A DNA stretch of 64,000 nt from Mangifera indica. Lineage: Eukaryota > Streptophyta > Magnoliopsida > Sapindales > Anacardiaceae. The notes under the pieces are model-generated. The model did no database searches. It was given only the letters and a program-made list of their open reading frames with translations, and was not told the DNA's origin. Of this stretch, positions 24,774 through 37,141 are shown piece by piece (position 1 is the first letter of the stretch; every line of letters begins with the position of its first letter). The DNA is taken from contig NC_058143.1 of assembly GCF_011075055.1 (NCBI RefSeq), forward strand, positions 12,787,057 to 12,851,056. Direction: 5' to 3'. Made by a program: the position numbers and the translations under genes.

Positions 24774-25029
24774 GGTAGTTAAACCAATCACAATATTAAT
24801 TTCTATCCAATAATCTTTCAAACACATTTAAGTAAAAAACTATATTAATATTTTGTTAAAATTATCAACAAAACACAAAAAATATATATACATAGCAATT
24901 GTTTGCTTATATTGATTTGAATGCAATTGTTTGCTTTATTAATACCTCAGACTCTTTAGTTTGGTCAAATAAATGGGAATATTTTAACAATAATGGAAGG
25001 GTATTCAATGGTTTCTTCAAAATAAAAAA

Positions 25030-25839
25030 GGCCAAACGACTATTTTCCACCCAAGGTTTAGCGTTTTCTCAAATGTCCCCCCTTTAACTATGGAAACACC
25101 AAACACCCACTCATGGCCGGTTAGATTTAACAGAACCCTAACGCCTAAAAATTTTATCTCTTTTTGCCCCCCTAAACTTTAAAAACTAATATTTTTCCCT
25201 AGCCGAAGTTTTAAAAAACCGCAGTTTCACCCTAGGGTTTGGTTTTGAAATCTCCGACGACCTCTCTAGCTCCGTTGCCGATGGTCTCTCCCTCCCGAAG
25301 CAACCTCTCCTTCCGGCGATATCTTTCCTCCCATTTGGAGGTCTGATCGACGCCCGAAGACGCCGTGGGAGACGAAGAACTTCGTCGGGAAGACGAAGTT
25401 CTTCATCTTCCTAGACGAAGACGACGGCTTCGTCTTCGTCTGGGAAGACGAAGAACTTCGTCTCCCACGACGTCTCCGGGCACCGATCGGACCTCCAAAT
25501 GGGAGGAAGATATCACCGGAAAGAGAGGTTGCTTCGGGAGGGCCGTCGGCAACGGAGCCGAAGAGGTCGCCGGAGATTTCAAAACCAAACCCTAGGGTGA
25601 AACTGCGGTTTTTTAAAACTTAGGCTGGGGAAAAATGTTAGTTTTTAAAGTTTAGGGGGGCAAAATTATTTCTATTTTAGTTTATTTTTAATATTATAAC
25701 GAAAATGACGATTTTACCCTTACCACTGTTAGGGTTTTGTTAAATCTAACCGGCCATGGGTGGGTGTTTGGTGTTTCCATAGTTAAAGGGGGACATTTAA
25801 GAAAACGCTAAACCTTGGGTGGGAAATAGTCGTTTGGCC
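25030..25839. mobile_element. Mutator-like hairpin MITE with exact empty site in unit B
   Basis: The 810-bp element starts GGCCAAACGACTATTTTCCA and ends with its inverse, flanked by a perfect 9-bp duplication AATAAAAAA (25021-25029 and 25840-25848). Unit B at 40027-40035 has the same site with one copy of AATAAAAAA and no insert. The element is essentially one long imperfect hairpin with arms of roughly 380 bp. The apex (about 25365-25470) is GC-rich and repeats GACGAAG and CTTCGTC. No transposase is encoded. The ORFs at 25365-25595 are a product of the palindrome. Confidence 0.9.
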
Positions 25840-26082
25840 AATAAAAAATGTATGCAAAAGAAAGACTCAAGATTTGAGGCTTGAACTCCCAATTAACGCC
25901 TTTTGGGTCAATCAAGCAATGCCATGTGCATTTGCTACCAAGTTTAACTAGCATAGTGTCAATTCAATTCTAACTATGCTATCATTATTGTCCTTTTAAT
26001 CTAAACCTTACATATGTATCCGTCATAGTGGTTCTCTAGATTCTGCCTCATGATTTTTTCAAACTTAGCCTAACTCTCTTTC

Positions 26083-26092
26083 TATATAAATA
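26083..26092 (+). promoter_or_regulatory. TATA box of the unit A small-protein gene
   Basis: TATATAAATA lies 112 bp before the ATG at 26204. The same motif is at 40272-40281 in unit B, 133 bp before that ATG. Confidence 0.65.
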
Positions 26093-26203
26093 CATTAACC
26101 CCTTCATGCATTCAAAACAACAAGAGCTAAGCTAAGCAAAGTACACTTTCTTACTTAGTTCTCAAGGTATTACAGAAGCAAATTCAGCATTCATATTGTG
26201 ATA

Positions 26204-26431
26204 ATGGGTAGCAACAAGCAAAAGAAAGGCTTCTCCCTTCTCGGCATGTTCAAATCAAGGAGGTCTAGAAGATCTTGTGATGATTATGCATGGGAGGATA
26301 ACACAGAAAGTGGGAAAAGGGTGTGGCCTAGCGATGAAGACAAAGGTTCTTGGGTTGCTGAGCCTGGTATTGACAGGAAAGCTCAAGATTTCATTGCCAA
26401 AGTCCGCGCGAATCGCTTCTCGGAATCTTAA
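26204..26431 (+). pseudogene. Small plant-specific protein with WPSDED / AEPGIDRKA motif, truncated (unit A)
   Basis: Translation from the ATG at 26204 gives 75 residues. A basic N-terminus (KQKKGF, then FKSRRSRR, residues 5-24) is followed by WEDN (about 30-33), VWPSDEDKGSWVAEPGIDRKA (about 40-60) and IAKVRANRFSES. The last codons read TCT TAA where unit B has TCT GAA, so a single substitution removes the last 12 residues. The Trp-Pro-Ser-Asp-Glu-Asp and Ala-Glu-Pro-Gly-Ile-Asp-Arg-Lys-Ala words are what I recall from a family of short plant proteins of unknown function. I cannot assign a role. The conserved core is intact, so a shortened protein may still function. I list it as a pseudogene because of the stop. 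Confidence 0.6.
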
Positions 26432-26629
26432 CATGCTGTTTATCAATCTGGAGCTGCAATTGGGAAAGCTTGAACATCATATCAGATATAGCTACTTTCA
26501 TTTACTTGTCAAGTGTCATATCAGTTTATTAATTTCTTGTATGTCTTTCTTATTTCTTCACATCTCTCTTAACATTTCTCTGTAGAAAATGGTGTGCCTA
26601 GTTTATTTGAAATTGTGAGCAATTGATGC

Positions 26630-27015
26630 ATATATACCAATAAAGTTGGGTGAATTTTAGCCCTTGTTATTGCAAGTGTTATATCTTTCAGATTTCATCA
26701 TTGCTTCCTTTCGAAGTTACTATAAATTTCAAAGAGTAATCCATGATTTGTAAGCTGCAATGGTAAAGTTGAATGAATTTGAGCCCCTCTTATTGAAATT
26801 TAGCATTTTTCTTATTTCTTTGTCTCTTCACTTCAAAGTTACTGTAATTTTCGAAGAACGATCCATGGTTTGGCCTGCAGTATATTTCCAAGTATATAAG
26901 CAGCAATGGTAAAGTTGAATTAATTTGAGCCCTTGTAACTTCAAGCATATGTTATCGACTGCATCATTTCTTCGCTTTGAAGTTTGTTTTCAAAGAGTCA
27001 TTCGTGGTTAAACTG
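26630..27015 (+). repeat. Degenerate direct repeats downstream of the small-protein gene
   Basis: About three units of 100-150 bp contain a GCAATGGTAAAGTTGAAT-like word (an AATAAAGTTGGGTGAAT variant in the first), TTTGAGCCCTTGTTATT-like words and CACTTCAAAGTTACTGTAA-like words. They may be the 3' UTR or its flank. Unit B has the same set at about 40848-41225. Confidence 0.6.
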
Positions 27016-27401
27016 CTTCCGGTTCGGGAATCTTACAATATTCATAATTTCCAACAAGAAAATATATAAATATGAAAATAGAAGGATATTTTTATAAATA
27101 CCAAATCTTATAAAAAAATACAACCTATATTTCTTTGTTTTAAAAATAGTTAGTATGAAATCAGAGTTAAGGCTTGAAATTGCAAAGGAAAAATAAAACA
27201 TAAAATTAATTTTTAATCAATTAAAAAATAAAGGAAAGAAATGCATTTCTTTTTCTAAAATGCGTTACAATTTTTTTATATTTCCAAACACCCTGAAATG
27301 TTTTGTACTAGTTCCAAGGTATTTCAAAAACAAAAACGTTCTAGAAATGCAGGTGCGTTTCTGTGCTTCTTAGTAGATTGGTCATCCGTGCACAAATATT
27401 A

Positions 27402-27835
27402 CCGTAAAAATATATTATTTAGAAGATTACTAGGTATAAATGATTACTATGTTTGATAAAATTTGATAGGTATAAATAATTATTGTGTTTGGTTAAAGGT
27501 AATAAAAGATTACTGGTAAATTATTTTACTTAAATGCCTTTGAATATAATTATTTTTAAATATTTTTTATATTATTTGTCATATTAATTAAAAATAAATT
27601 TATTTTTATCTCAAAAAATAAATCAATAATAATTTTTCTATAATAAACTCAAGATTACCCCAGTAATCTTTAAATACCTAAGGTGAAAGTGGTAATCAGA
27701 TTACCACCTATATAATTTGTCACGTCAGCATTGGTAATAGAAGATTACTGTAATCTTTTATTACTGATAAACTAAACAAAGGAATAAAAGATAGATTACC
27801 AAGGTAATCATAAAATCCCCTAACCAAACGCACCA
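27402..27835. mobile_element. Tourist-like MITE, second copy
   Basis: It matches 7655-8127 over the body (TGATTACTATGTTTGATAAA and GATAGATTACCAAGGTAATC words) and ends in CCAAACGCACCA. The left end is shortened or mutated. The equivalent place at the end of unit B (near 42366) has no insert, so it is specific to the A/B junction. Confidence 0.65.
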
Positions 27836-30083
27836 TAATTGTCAATATTTTCTCCATCATTTTATAACCAGCTGAATAACTCTATAATATTGGCTCGGCA
27901 AAGTAAAAACTGCAAAAGTACTGATTTTCAGACGCCCCATATGAGAAGTTTTAGTCTGTTTTTGGGATTCCAGATTCGATTATTTTGTGTTTCTTACTAT
28001 GAATGGTTGAAGCTCTTTTAAACATCTATTCAAAGAAATATTATACAAAAGTGAAATTGATGCCAGGGCATTGTTGAAGTTGTTCACCTTTATGTATAGC
28101 TGGATTAAAGGATGACCATCTATGTTCATGCTTTTCTGAAAATCACTTATCAGCTTCTCTTTAGAAGAGCTGTATTATGTGATGCCTTAATTATTCTAGT
28201 GATGATTTTCAGCCCTCCAAAGTTCTTGTTTTCGACTCCATTACGAGAATTAAATACAATTGTTTTCTACTCCACAGTACAATTGGATGTACAGTGGGAA
28301 AAAAGTCTCACTCGCCAAATCAATGGTTGTTAATTAAATAAATTATAATAATTAAAACTCTTCATTAGTACACTACTTCAAAAGTAAGCAACTCTTTGCA
28401 TCCATAATACATGGAGTAGTTTATAATAAATTATAATAATTGGAGGCACAATGATTGTACAAGAATTAGGGTAACATTTACGTAAGATTGCACAAGTAGG
28501 CACAAATGAGAATGTGTGACACCCCTAAAAAATTCTCACATCGACAAAATATAGAAAAGATGTTAAGTTTATATGCGTATTCCACAACGTTTGTGCTACT
28601 AAGGTAAAATTGGTTAAATAGCCTATGAACTTGACACATTTTGAATTGTAAAACCCAAACAAAGATGTATTATGTGTTCAAAATAAACAATATCTTGACA
28701 GGTTATTTGGACCAAGATGTTATGGTATGAATGTATATAACTGAACTTGGAAAGACGATAAATTTTGCAACTTCAAAATTGATGCAAAGTTAATAGATTC
28801 TGTAGGAAGAAATTTCTGGTTCAATTTACTTGTAATATGAAACCTCCACCAGTCTAAGATGAACTTTAAGTTACAGGCATTTAGAATTTTAGTACTTTAC
28901 GGATAGCAAGAATTATACCTATGCTAGTAATGTATGGTGTACTTTGGTCACTAAAAATTAGTAGTTTCTTCAAGTTGAAAGGAAGGTTGTGTGTAAAATA
29001 TCAGGTTGAAGGTCTAGATCAACAGCCACCAGAAGATTTCTATAGTTAAAAGCGAAGGTGGGAATCTTGTTGAATGTACAGTCAAAACCTCGAAATGTGA
29101 ATTGAAGCCCACCAAATGAGGCTTAGAGACTTCTGACCAATCTTCTACCACATTGGACTACCTTTTCTTGATTTGAATCGGCTAAATCCCCTGCATTGAT
29201 CGCTCCATGGTTTCTACTTGCACACCGCGGAAAATTAAGTACATTTAGAACAAAAGTAATCCTCAATAGGCAGAACAAGCAGACAGATTGACTCAGTATG
29301 GCAGCAATGACTGGTATTCTATGCTGCAGATACATGTATTCATATTCCTCAGAATTTAATAAATTGATCGGCTTCTCAATAGGGTACCTTATAAATAAAC
29401 AACGTTTTAGCAGACATATCCCCAAGATTTCCAAGATAATAACATATCAATAAGCAAATCAAATGGCGGAAACCACACATGGTTACTCATTTATTATTGA
29501 TTTCTTAACTTCTGTCAGTCTTGCAGGATGCAGATGAACTTCTACAATTTGGTGCTTCTTCTGCAGCCGGTTGGATCTTTCAGTTTATACTAAATATTGC
29601 CGCATTCTGTTCTTTAATATTTATTGCATTTTGTACACATGTACTATGTCCAAACTTAGCAATACACAGGGCAATACCTGTCACATTTATTGTGTAACAT
29701 GTATGCAATCAAATTTGATGATATATAACACTTGTAACGGAGTGTTTCCGATCAAAACTTCAATAAATTTTGATTCTATTGTTAAACATTCAATGCAGCG
29801 AAACTGATCAGTCCGTTTCTGTTGTACAACAATGAGATTAACTTATGTGTTTGGATCATTGTGGACAAAAATTTTGATCTGATATAGATTGGATCTTAAT
29901 CAGAAATACTGCAAATTTGCGCCTGTGATTCAATTAACATTATTAGGAATAAGAAAGAAGTAGCCAAGCTTCCAGGGGACTAAAAGAGTACAACCAATAT
30001 ATGATAACAACAAGATCTAAAAACAAGCAACAAATTAAATCCCTTGAGAAGAACACGAACCAATGAATCAAACACAATTTTTC

Positions 30084-30783
30084 TTAAGAGAAATATGCAT
30101 TGGACCAAAGAGAAATGTGGTTGGTATCCCCAAATGGCAATATCATATCCTCCCCACCAAATGCTACATTCTCTGGTGGGCTCATCAAGTCCATAAACCA
30201 CTGCTCTTCTGCGTTGCATCACTTTCATCTCAAAACCACCCCTCTCTGCCTGCTGAGAGCTCTTTCCAATGCTCGAAGGCTCTGGCGCCACAGCCTGAGA
30301 ATGTGCTACCATCCCGTTCAAAGTGGCCACCCTCTTGTGAATGTCCCTCAAGTGTTGGTCAATCAAGTCTCCAATATCATTAAAGTCCAGAATGTTTCAA
30401 ACCATGGAGGCTCCTCCCATTGAGGCCTTGGAACATACCTCAGTCATCTCCCTTTCGCAGTTATGTTTCCGCTGCTTCTTCAGCTGTTTATTCCCTTTTC
30501 CAATCCTTTGCTAGAGAAAACTATGCTGATTCATCGTCTTCTGGCTCTGCTCCATCTCAGGCATCTTCTTGAACTGTGATCAAACTCTTTGGACTCCCAA
30601 AGGGGAAGGCCAAATCTCAGGGTGGGAGTCATAGGGACTAAGAATGATGGCACAAGCATCAATCTCACAGAGAGTACGAAGCTTACTCACCTTCTTCATT
30701 AGACCCTTCTTTCTTTTTTTGAAGGTTGCTTTTCTTGCAGAATCACTGCTGTCAAGTGCAAGTTTCACCTTCTTTCTTGTCAT
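30084..30783 (-). pseudogene. AGL80-like M-gamma MADS-box pseudogene (unit B)
   Basis: The ATG at 30783 opens a MADS domain almost identical to the A copy and shares its TGA at codon 68. It has further breaks of its own: TAG for Arg91, a one-base loss and a one-base gain around 30404-30440, and two one-base losses near the codons for residues 188-195. Lys157, which is a stop in A, reads Gly here. At most a 67-residue MADS-domain fragment could be produced. The tail ends in YFS and a TAA stop at 30084-30086. Confidence 0.9.
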
Positions 30784-31159
30784 CACTCAACACCAAACAA
30801 AGAAAACAACAAGAAATATAAAAGCTTTGCCGTGCTTTTTCTTGCACATTACAAGATTTTATACATGCTATATATAGATGTGAAAAGATACCAAACTTAT
30901 TAATACAAGATGATGGATTTTATGGGGATGGATTTTATGATGACTCTGCTTGATGAAAAATTTGAAGAAATTTTGAGGAATGCTCAAATCATTGTAATTA
31001 AATTACATGATATGATATAATCTGAGAGTAGTGATGTCAAGATGGCAATTTAACTGAGAGGATTGAAATTGGTTGGTTGGTGAAAGTTCATTCTTTAGTT
31101 TCTTTCATATCAAACATTATTATAGAATGATTTTGACTTTTTTTGGAGACAATGGAAAT

Positions 31160-31635
31160 ATGTACGTTCAATTCTATTACTCGAGAAGAAGCATCAATGC
31201 TTCTAGACACTCAAGGACCAGAGAAGAAGCATATGGGACTGGAGATCGACACTCGAGAAGGATCAGAGAAGAAGCATCGACGAAGGACGCTGCTTCTTTG
31301 TTAAATCCTTCATTGATGCTTTTCTTTGCAGCAACCGGATTCCATTGAGTCACCAGATTCTAGTGGACCACCTAAAAAATTGAAACCCAAGAGGGGAGTA
31401 TGCAGCTTTTCAAAGTTTAATCATGAGGAAAAATTGTTAGTTATTTATATTAAGGGAGGAAATGATATAAATTTTTAAAGTTTCAAAATTTAGTGATAAA
31501 ATAACAATTTTACCTTTGTCTCTACTAGAAAATATTAACAGAAGTTAGTGTATAGGTGGATGTTTAAGTTTTTAAACTACCGCGATTGTACTTTTAATAT
31601 GATGCTAAAACTTGAGTAGAAAATAATCCTTTGGC
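31160..31635. mobile_element. Half hairpin MITE (unit B)
   Basis: Counterpart of the element at about 3300-4203, without the TRIM. The right end is recognisable and the left arm is missing. It contains the near-palindrome AGAAGCATCAATGCTTCT at about 31187-31204. Confidence 0.5.
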
Positions 31636-31678
31636 GTAAAACATATTAAAGGGAGTACCTATTGTTGGTTTTAAAATA

Positions 31679-32390
31679 GGCCAAAACACTTATTCCCACC
31701 CAAGATTTAGTGTATTCTCAAATTCTTACTCGTGAAGATTAAAAAATACAAATACTTATCTGTCATTCAATTTTTGTTAAAATTGTTAGTTAAATAAAAG
31801 GTAAAACGGTATTTTGATAATATTATTAAGAAATAACATAATTTATTATACTCCCTCTTTCCCCAAGTTTTAAAAACTAACAATTTCACCCCTTATGTAA
31901 AGTTTTCTAATTTTAAAAAGTCACATTTTCTTCCCCTCTCAAACCTAGGATTTTTTCCTTGTCCAAACGAAACTCTTCATATGGACAACAACACATCTAA
32001 ACAAATCGTTTGGATTTATCAAATCCAAATGAATACTGTAAAATAATAGAGAGAGATAACAACGGTTTAGGGTGGAAAGATGAGGTCTTCAAAGACGAAA
32101 ATGGTAGTTGGAGATGTGAGGAAAAAAACCTATATTTGAAAAGAAAATACGACTTTTTAAAATTAAAAAATTTTAAATAAGGATGAAATTATTAGTTTTT
32201 AAAACCTAGAGAGAAAAATACAATAAATTATATATTTTTTCAATATTATTGTTAAAATGATGATTTATCAAGATATTTAATTAAAAATTTTAATATAAAT
32301 TAGATAACAAGTGGGTATTTAGGGTTTTAAAACTTTGTGGATAGGAGTTTGGGAATACACTTAAACTTGGGTGGGAATAAGTCTTTGGCC
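31679..32390. mobile_element. Mutator-like hairpin MITE (unit B)
   Basis: Orthologue of 4247-4969 with the same 9-bp duplication TTTAAAATA (31670-31678 and 32391-32399). By eye it differs from the A copy at about one base in ten. Confidence 0.85.
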
Positions 32391-33515
32391 TTTAAAATAT
32401 TATTTTATAATATTATTGTTAGTATTAAAATTGAAATCAATGGAGTAATGTTTCATCAAGCTGAAAAATCATCTGTTCAAGTAACCATTTATTTTTCAAA
32501 AACATAAAATAAATAATTAAAATGATGATGTATACATGAATCAAACTTTTGGCCCAGTTTTTGTGGCTGCGAAACCAACCCATTAGGGGCAGTCTTTTAC
32601 AAGCCCATGAAGCAAGGAAATTTATAAATCGCATTTGAACCCCAAAATTTTTTTGTTCAACAGGATTTTGCACTAATGGGCCTCGTGTGTGCCTACTCAT
32701 TCAAAAATGCTCGACGGCTGTTTGACTAAAGAAAATAAAAAATTATTTTTTATTATTAAGATTATTTTATTTTTATATTACTAATTCTATTTTATAAATT
32801 AAATTATTACTAAAATAATCTTCAATTTATTATAATTCTATTCTTATTATTAATTTTTAAAAATAAAAACACACTTATTTTTAATTAATATAACAATAAA
32901 CATAAATAATATTTTAAAATAATTACACTAAAAATATTTAAGTAAAATAATATTTTAACACTTTTTTATTACATCCAATTAAATACAATTATTATTTATG
33001 TTTATTAATATTTATCAATATAATAATAATTTATATCAAATAATTTTTTTAATAATTTATTTTTTTAATAATTTTAAAAATAAAATATTACCTAAGTAAG
33101 ACGTTTTTAGAGATAAACTCAAAAAGAGAGCCCCACTTCACACTTATATAGGTGACTTGGTCTAGTATATACTGCAATTATACACACCATCCATTAGGAA
33201 TATGAAATTCATCAAGAGTTTTACATTTAACCTCTCATTTAATAATTTTTGAATTTGTGTGCTCTGTTTTTTGTTTTAGCTTGTGGTGGACAATTGAAAA
33301 TTGATTTGTTATCAGTGTTTATTATCCAATGGGGGAGGATAGATTTAAAATTTCAGAGATTTTTCTTTGTTTCTGATAAAAATTGGAGATATGTGAATAT
33401 TATTGTACTTTTAATTTTGGTTCCTTTATTTGGTCATGAGAAAGATAGAAAATGTAAGGAAAATTTGAATTTAACATTGTGAACTTGTGATGGTCTATTT
33501 GATTTAATGAGAACA

Positions 33516-34413
33516 GGCCAAATGACTATTTCCCACCCAAGGTTTGATGCAAACCCAACTTTTCACTTGATAACTATCAAAAATCTAAATATTCATCCAT
33601 CTGTTAAATTTCATTATTCCTGTCAAAGGTAAAATCTTTATTTAAAAATTTTATTTAAACTCATAATTGAGGATAACCCAGAATTTTTGAAATGTTTATT
33701 TTTCCATCCTAACCTCATATTTTCCAAGTTTAAAAACTGACTTTTTCCCCTTCAAGTCTAGGGTTTTAAACCCTCATCTTTTTTCTCATTCAGTTGCACC
33801 TCCAAATTTTTAAAATTTCAGTTGCACCCCAATCTTCCTTTCTCCTTATCTCCAATGACAATTCACCACTAGCAGTTGTCGATCTCTCCCTCCAACCTTA
33901 TTAGTCGCTCTCTCTTCCCACTCTGACTATCTTCGTTAAAGACGAAGACAAAGATGAAAACTCATCAGATGAGTCTTCATCAGACAAAGACCAGTCGTCT
34001 TTATTTGAGATAAAGACGGTCGGAGAGGGGAGGGAGAGTGGTCGAGAGGGGGACAGTCAATTGTCAGGTGTCAAAGATCAAATCTGAAAACTGAAGGAGA
34101 GAGAAGGGGTGAAACTAAAATTTTTAAAAAGTTGGGGGTGATTGTAATCCAAACAAGATGGGGGGTTTAAAACCCCAGACTTGGGAAAGTCAATTTTTAA
34201 ACCTAGAAAATATGAGATTAAAGGGCAAAAACAAACATTTTAAAGCTTTAAGGTAATTCAAAATATGAGTTTAAATAAAATTTTTAAATGATGATTTTAC
34301 TTCTAACGGTAACCGTAAAATTTAACAAACAGTTAGATATTTAAATTTTTAATAATTAGAGAGTGAAAAGTTGGGTTTGTATCAAACCTTAGGTGAGAAA
34401 TAGTCTTTTGGCT
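33516..34413. mobile_element. Mutator-like hairpin MITE (unit B)
   Basis: Orthologue of 6534-7316, slightly longer in the middle. It starts GGCCAAATGACTATTTCCCA. The target duplication has decayed. Confidence 0.75.
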
Positions 34414-35010
34414 CTTGAAAAGCGAAAAACCATCGGTAAACAAAGCAATGGCCCAATTGATTCTTTTTTTTTATTTTTGTGTAAATATTAAATAAGGAAA
34501 ATATTTTTGTTCCCTTGAACTTTAGGTTGAGAATTGGGATATAGCTTCGCATCTTTGAACTTCATATTGTATTCTTTAAATATTATTCTTTGCATCTTAT
34601 TGTTTCCATCTTTTGTCTCAGATGCGTTATGGGCATCCCTTCTCAATTGAATACTCATTTGCCAAGTTGTTAACAAAAGATTTTGGAAAAAAAAAAAACT
34701 GAAAAAAGGATTAATTTTTAAATTAACAAAAAAAATACTAATAGAATTAGACGACAAATAAGTAAAAATTTGTCTAGAAAATGAATTTATTAAATATATC
34801 ATTTTCCTGGCAACATTAAAATGTAAAATAGTATTAAAGATAAATTTGATAAATATAATATCTACTTAGGGTACTTCTATTGTATCACACATATTTAAAT
34901 AAATATTAACAAAAAATATTATAATAAAAATAAAATTATGTGTATTTATTTTGAATATACAAATGAACACATATTTATATATTTACTATGCGATTGAATG
35001 ATTTCAAATT

Positions 35011-36158
35011 GATCAAAAGATTTATTCCCACCCAAGCTTTAGTACAAAGATAAACCCACACCGACGAGATTTTAAAAAATCAAATGTCCACCCCTCATAT
35101 AGTTTAAAACACTAACAATTCCCTCCATCCAAAAGTTTGAAAAGTTCTTTTTTCCCCATTAGGGTTTCATTCCTTCCTGTCTTTCTCCAATCTCTTATTT
35201 GTCGGCACTCCTCCCACATTCCAAATGAAGATACTATTATCATTCTCCAACCACAAACTTGACAAGTCGTTGCACATAATCCAAATTTGTCGCATGCAAA
35301 CACGTTCGTGGACATGTCTTCGTTGTGTTAGTGGCAGAGAATGGTCTTGATTCAAATGGACCGTTGATGAAAAGACAAAGACGAACCACTCTTCAGCCAT
35401 GAATGCAATGAAGATGCGACCATGAACACGTTTGTCACATGACGAATCTAGATGATGCATGACAATCTATCATGTTCGGTTGGAGAACAGTTAGGGCTGG
35501 ATTCGAGCCGAGCTGAGCTCGGCTCGGTTTATTTATGGGCGGCTTGAGCTCGACTGGAGCCGAACTCAGCTCAGCTCGAGTTCGGCTTGTTTTCGGTTCG
35601 GCTCATTTTCGGCTCAGCTCGGCTCGTTTTTAATATCAAAACGACATCGTTTTGTATATATATGATCAAAATGACGTCGTTTTGTATAAAAAAATTTAAA
35701 AAAAAAATCTACCGAGCCAGCTCGAGCTCGATCGAGCCGAGCAGAGCCCGGCTCGTTTCGGGCTCGAACCGAGCTGAGCCAAGCTCGAGCTCGAGCTGGC
35801 TCGGCTCGAGTCCAACCTTAAGAATAGTGGTCAAATCTTCATCTAAGATACAGGAGGGAGTGTCGACAGATAGGAGGTTAGTCAGAGAACGTCATCAGAG
35901 AAGGACGGGATGTCTAGGGGGAAATGTAATTTTTTAAACTTTTGGGTGGGGGGAATTATTAGTTTCTTAAACTAAGGAGGGAGAATGAGATAAAATTTTA
36001 GTTTTTAAATATTATTGGTTAAATGATGATTTTAACATTGTAGTTAAAAGCAAGTTTTAACAGAAATTATATAATAAATGGGCATTTGGGCTTTTGAAAT
36101 CTCGCAAGTGTAAGTTTGTCTTTACACTAAACATTGGGTTAGAATAAGTCTTTTGGCC
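35011..36158. mobile_element. Mutator-like hairpin MITE carrying a nested hAT MITE (unit B)
   Basis: Orthologue of 8401-9308. Flanks TTTCAAATT and TTTTGAATT are an eroded 9-bp duplication. The element is longer than in A partly because of the insert at 35492-35820; some left-arm sequence has been lost. Confidence 0.75.
35492..35820. mobile_element. hAT-type MITE rich in GAGCCGAGC words (unit B only)
   Basis: The 329-bp insert has ends TAGGGCTGGATTCGAG and (inverse) TAAGGTTGGACTCGAG, flanked by 8-bp duplications AGAACAGT and AGAATAGT. Unit A has the empty site AGAACAGT at 8971-8978. The arms consist of GAGCCGAGC / GCTCGGCTC words, so it can fold tightly. The centre has two AAAACGACATCGTTTTGTAT-like palindromic words. 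The serine-rich ORF at 35587-35937 is a by-product of these repeats. Confidence 0.85.
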
Positions 36159-37141
36159 TTTTGAATTAAAAATAAAGTAACATACAATCATGTGTTGATA
36201 CATACAAATGTATACTTATTTGTGCACTTAAAGTTGGTATACATAATATTGCTTTATAGTAATTCTAAACTCTACTAAAATTAAATCACTCTTTAAAAAA
36301 AAAAATAAGTAGTGTTATGCATATAAACAATATGCACAACTTTGTATACAAACAATGATATATAATTATGTCATTAATTAATTTTAAATTAGAGATAAAA
36401 TAGTATTTAACCATATGATAATATGTCATTATTAGTACACAAAGTTTTATTGAAAAAAAAAAACTTTCATGAGATAGTCCAGTCTCATTTAACACAAACA
36501 TTTACATGTTTGGATTAGGAGTAGATTTGATCTGAACTCTACAAGCTTGGATCAATGTTTAATCCAAATATGCCAAGTTCAAGTAGGAGTATTTCCAATT
36601 TGAGATTAAGTCAAGCCAACTTGACTAAACTGAGTTGCTAAAAATTTGTTGACAAATTGATTATTTTTTTGACAACTTTTCAATTTCTTTAATAAATTTT
36701 TATCTTCTTTGATGACTTTTCTTTTTCACTAGCATTTTTTTTCTTCTTTTTCATCTTTGACAAGACTTTTTTTTCCCTCTACGATGGTTTCTCTGACACA
36801 CTCATTGTCTATCAAATGAATCAAGTTTAAGCTTGAACTAGTCATTCTAGATTTTAATCAAGCTCAAATTAACTTTTACTTGGATTCAACTCAACTCAAA
36901 TCCATTCTTGAAAAGACAATACAAATTAGTGTCTTTTATAAGCAATGGATTGTAGATGTATACACATCCAAATAATATGAAAGATTTTGGAAGCTTGTCA
37001 AAATCCATATCTTAACAGTAGAAATATGAATTAGAATCTTTTTCCTACTTTGAATTTTCTTGAACTTTTAAACATCAATAAAGATTAACGAATGTGTTCT
37101 TGTTTGTATCATTTTTTTCATTTTTTGCTATCATTTTAATA

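Larger units (their letters stand above)
1..28005. repeat. Tandem segmental duplication, unit A
   Basis: Base 1 corresponds to base 28006, and the two stretches then run almost base for base for about 3.1 kb. Similarity continues at a lower level to the small-protein gene and its downstream flank. Unit A contains a MADS pseudogene, a small-protein gene and many insertions. Its extra length over unit B comes mainly from the LTR element at 14971-24773, the TRIM at 3533-4119, the Tourist-like MITE at 7655-8127, the insert at about 10412-11865, the block at about 12689-14727 and the hairpin MITE at 25030-25839. The left edge of the unit lies outside the window. Positions 1-800 and 9309-10297 hold no gene I recognise. 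Confidence 0.9.

Noticed and set aside
35587..35937. 116-codon serine-rich ORF
   Set aside because: It is produced by the GAGCCGAGC repeats of a hAT MITE and has no family resemblance.
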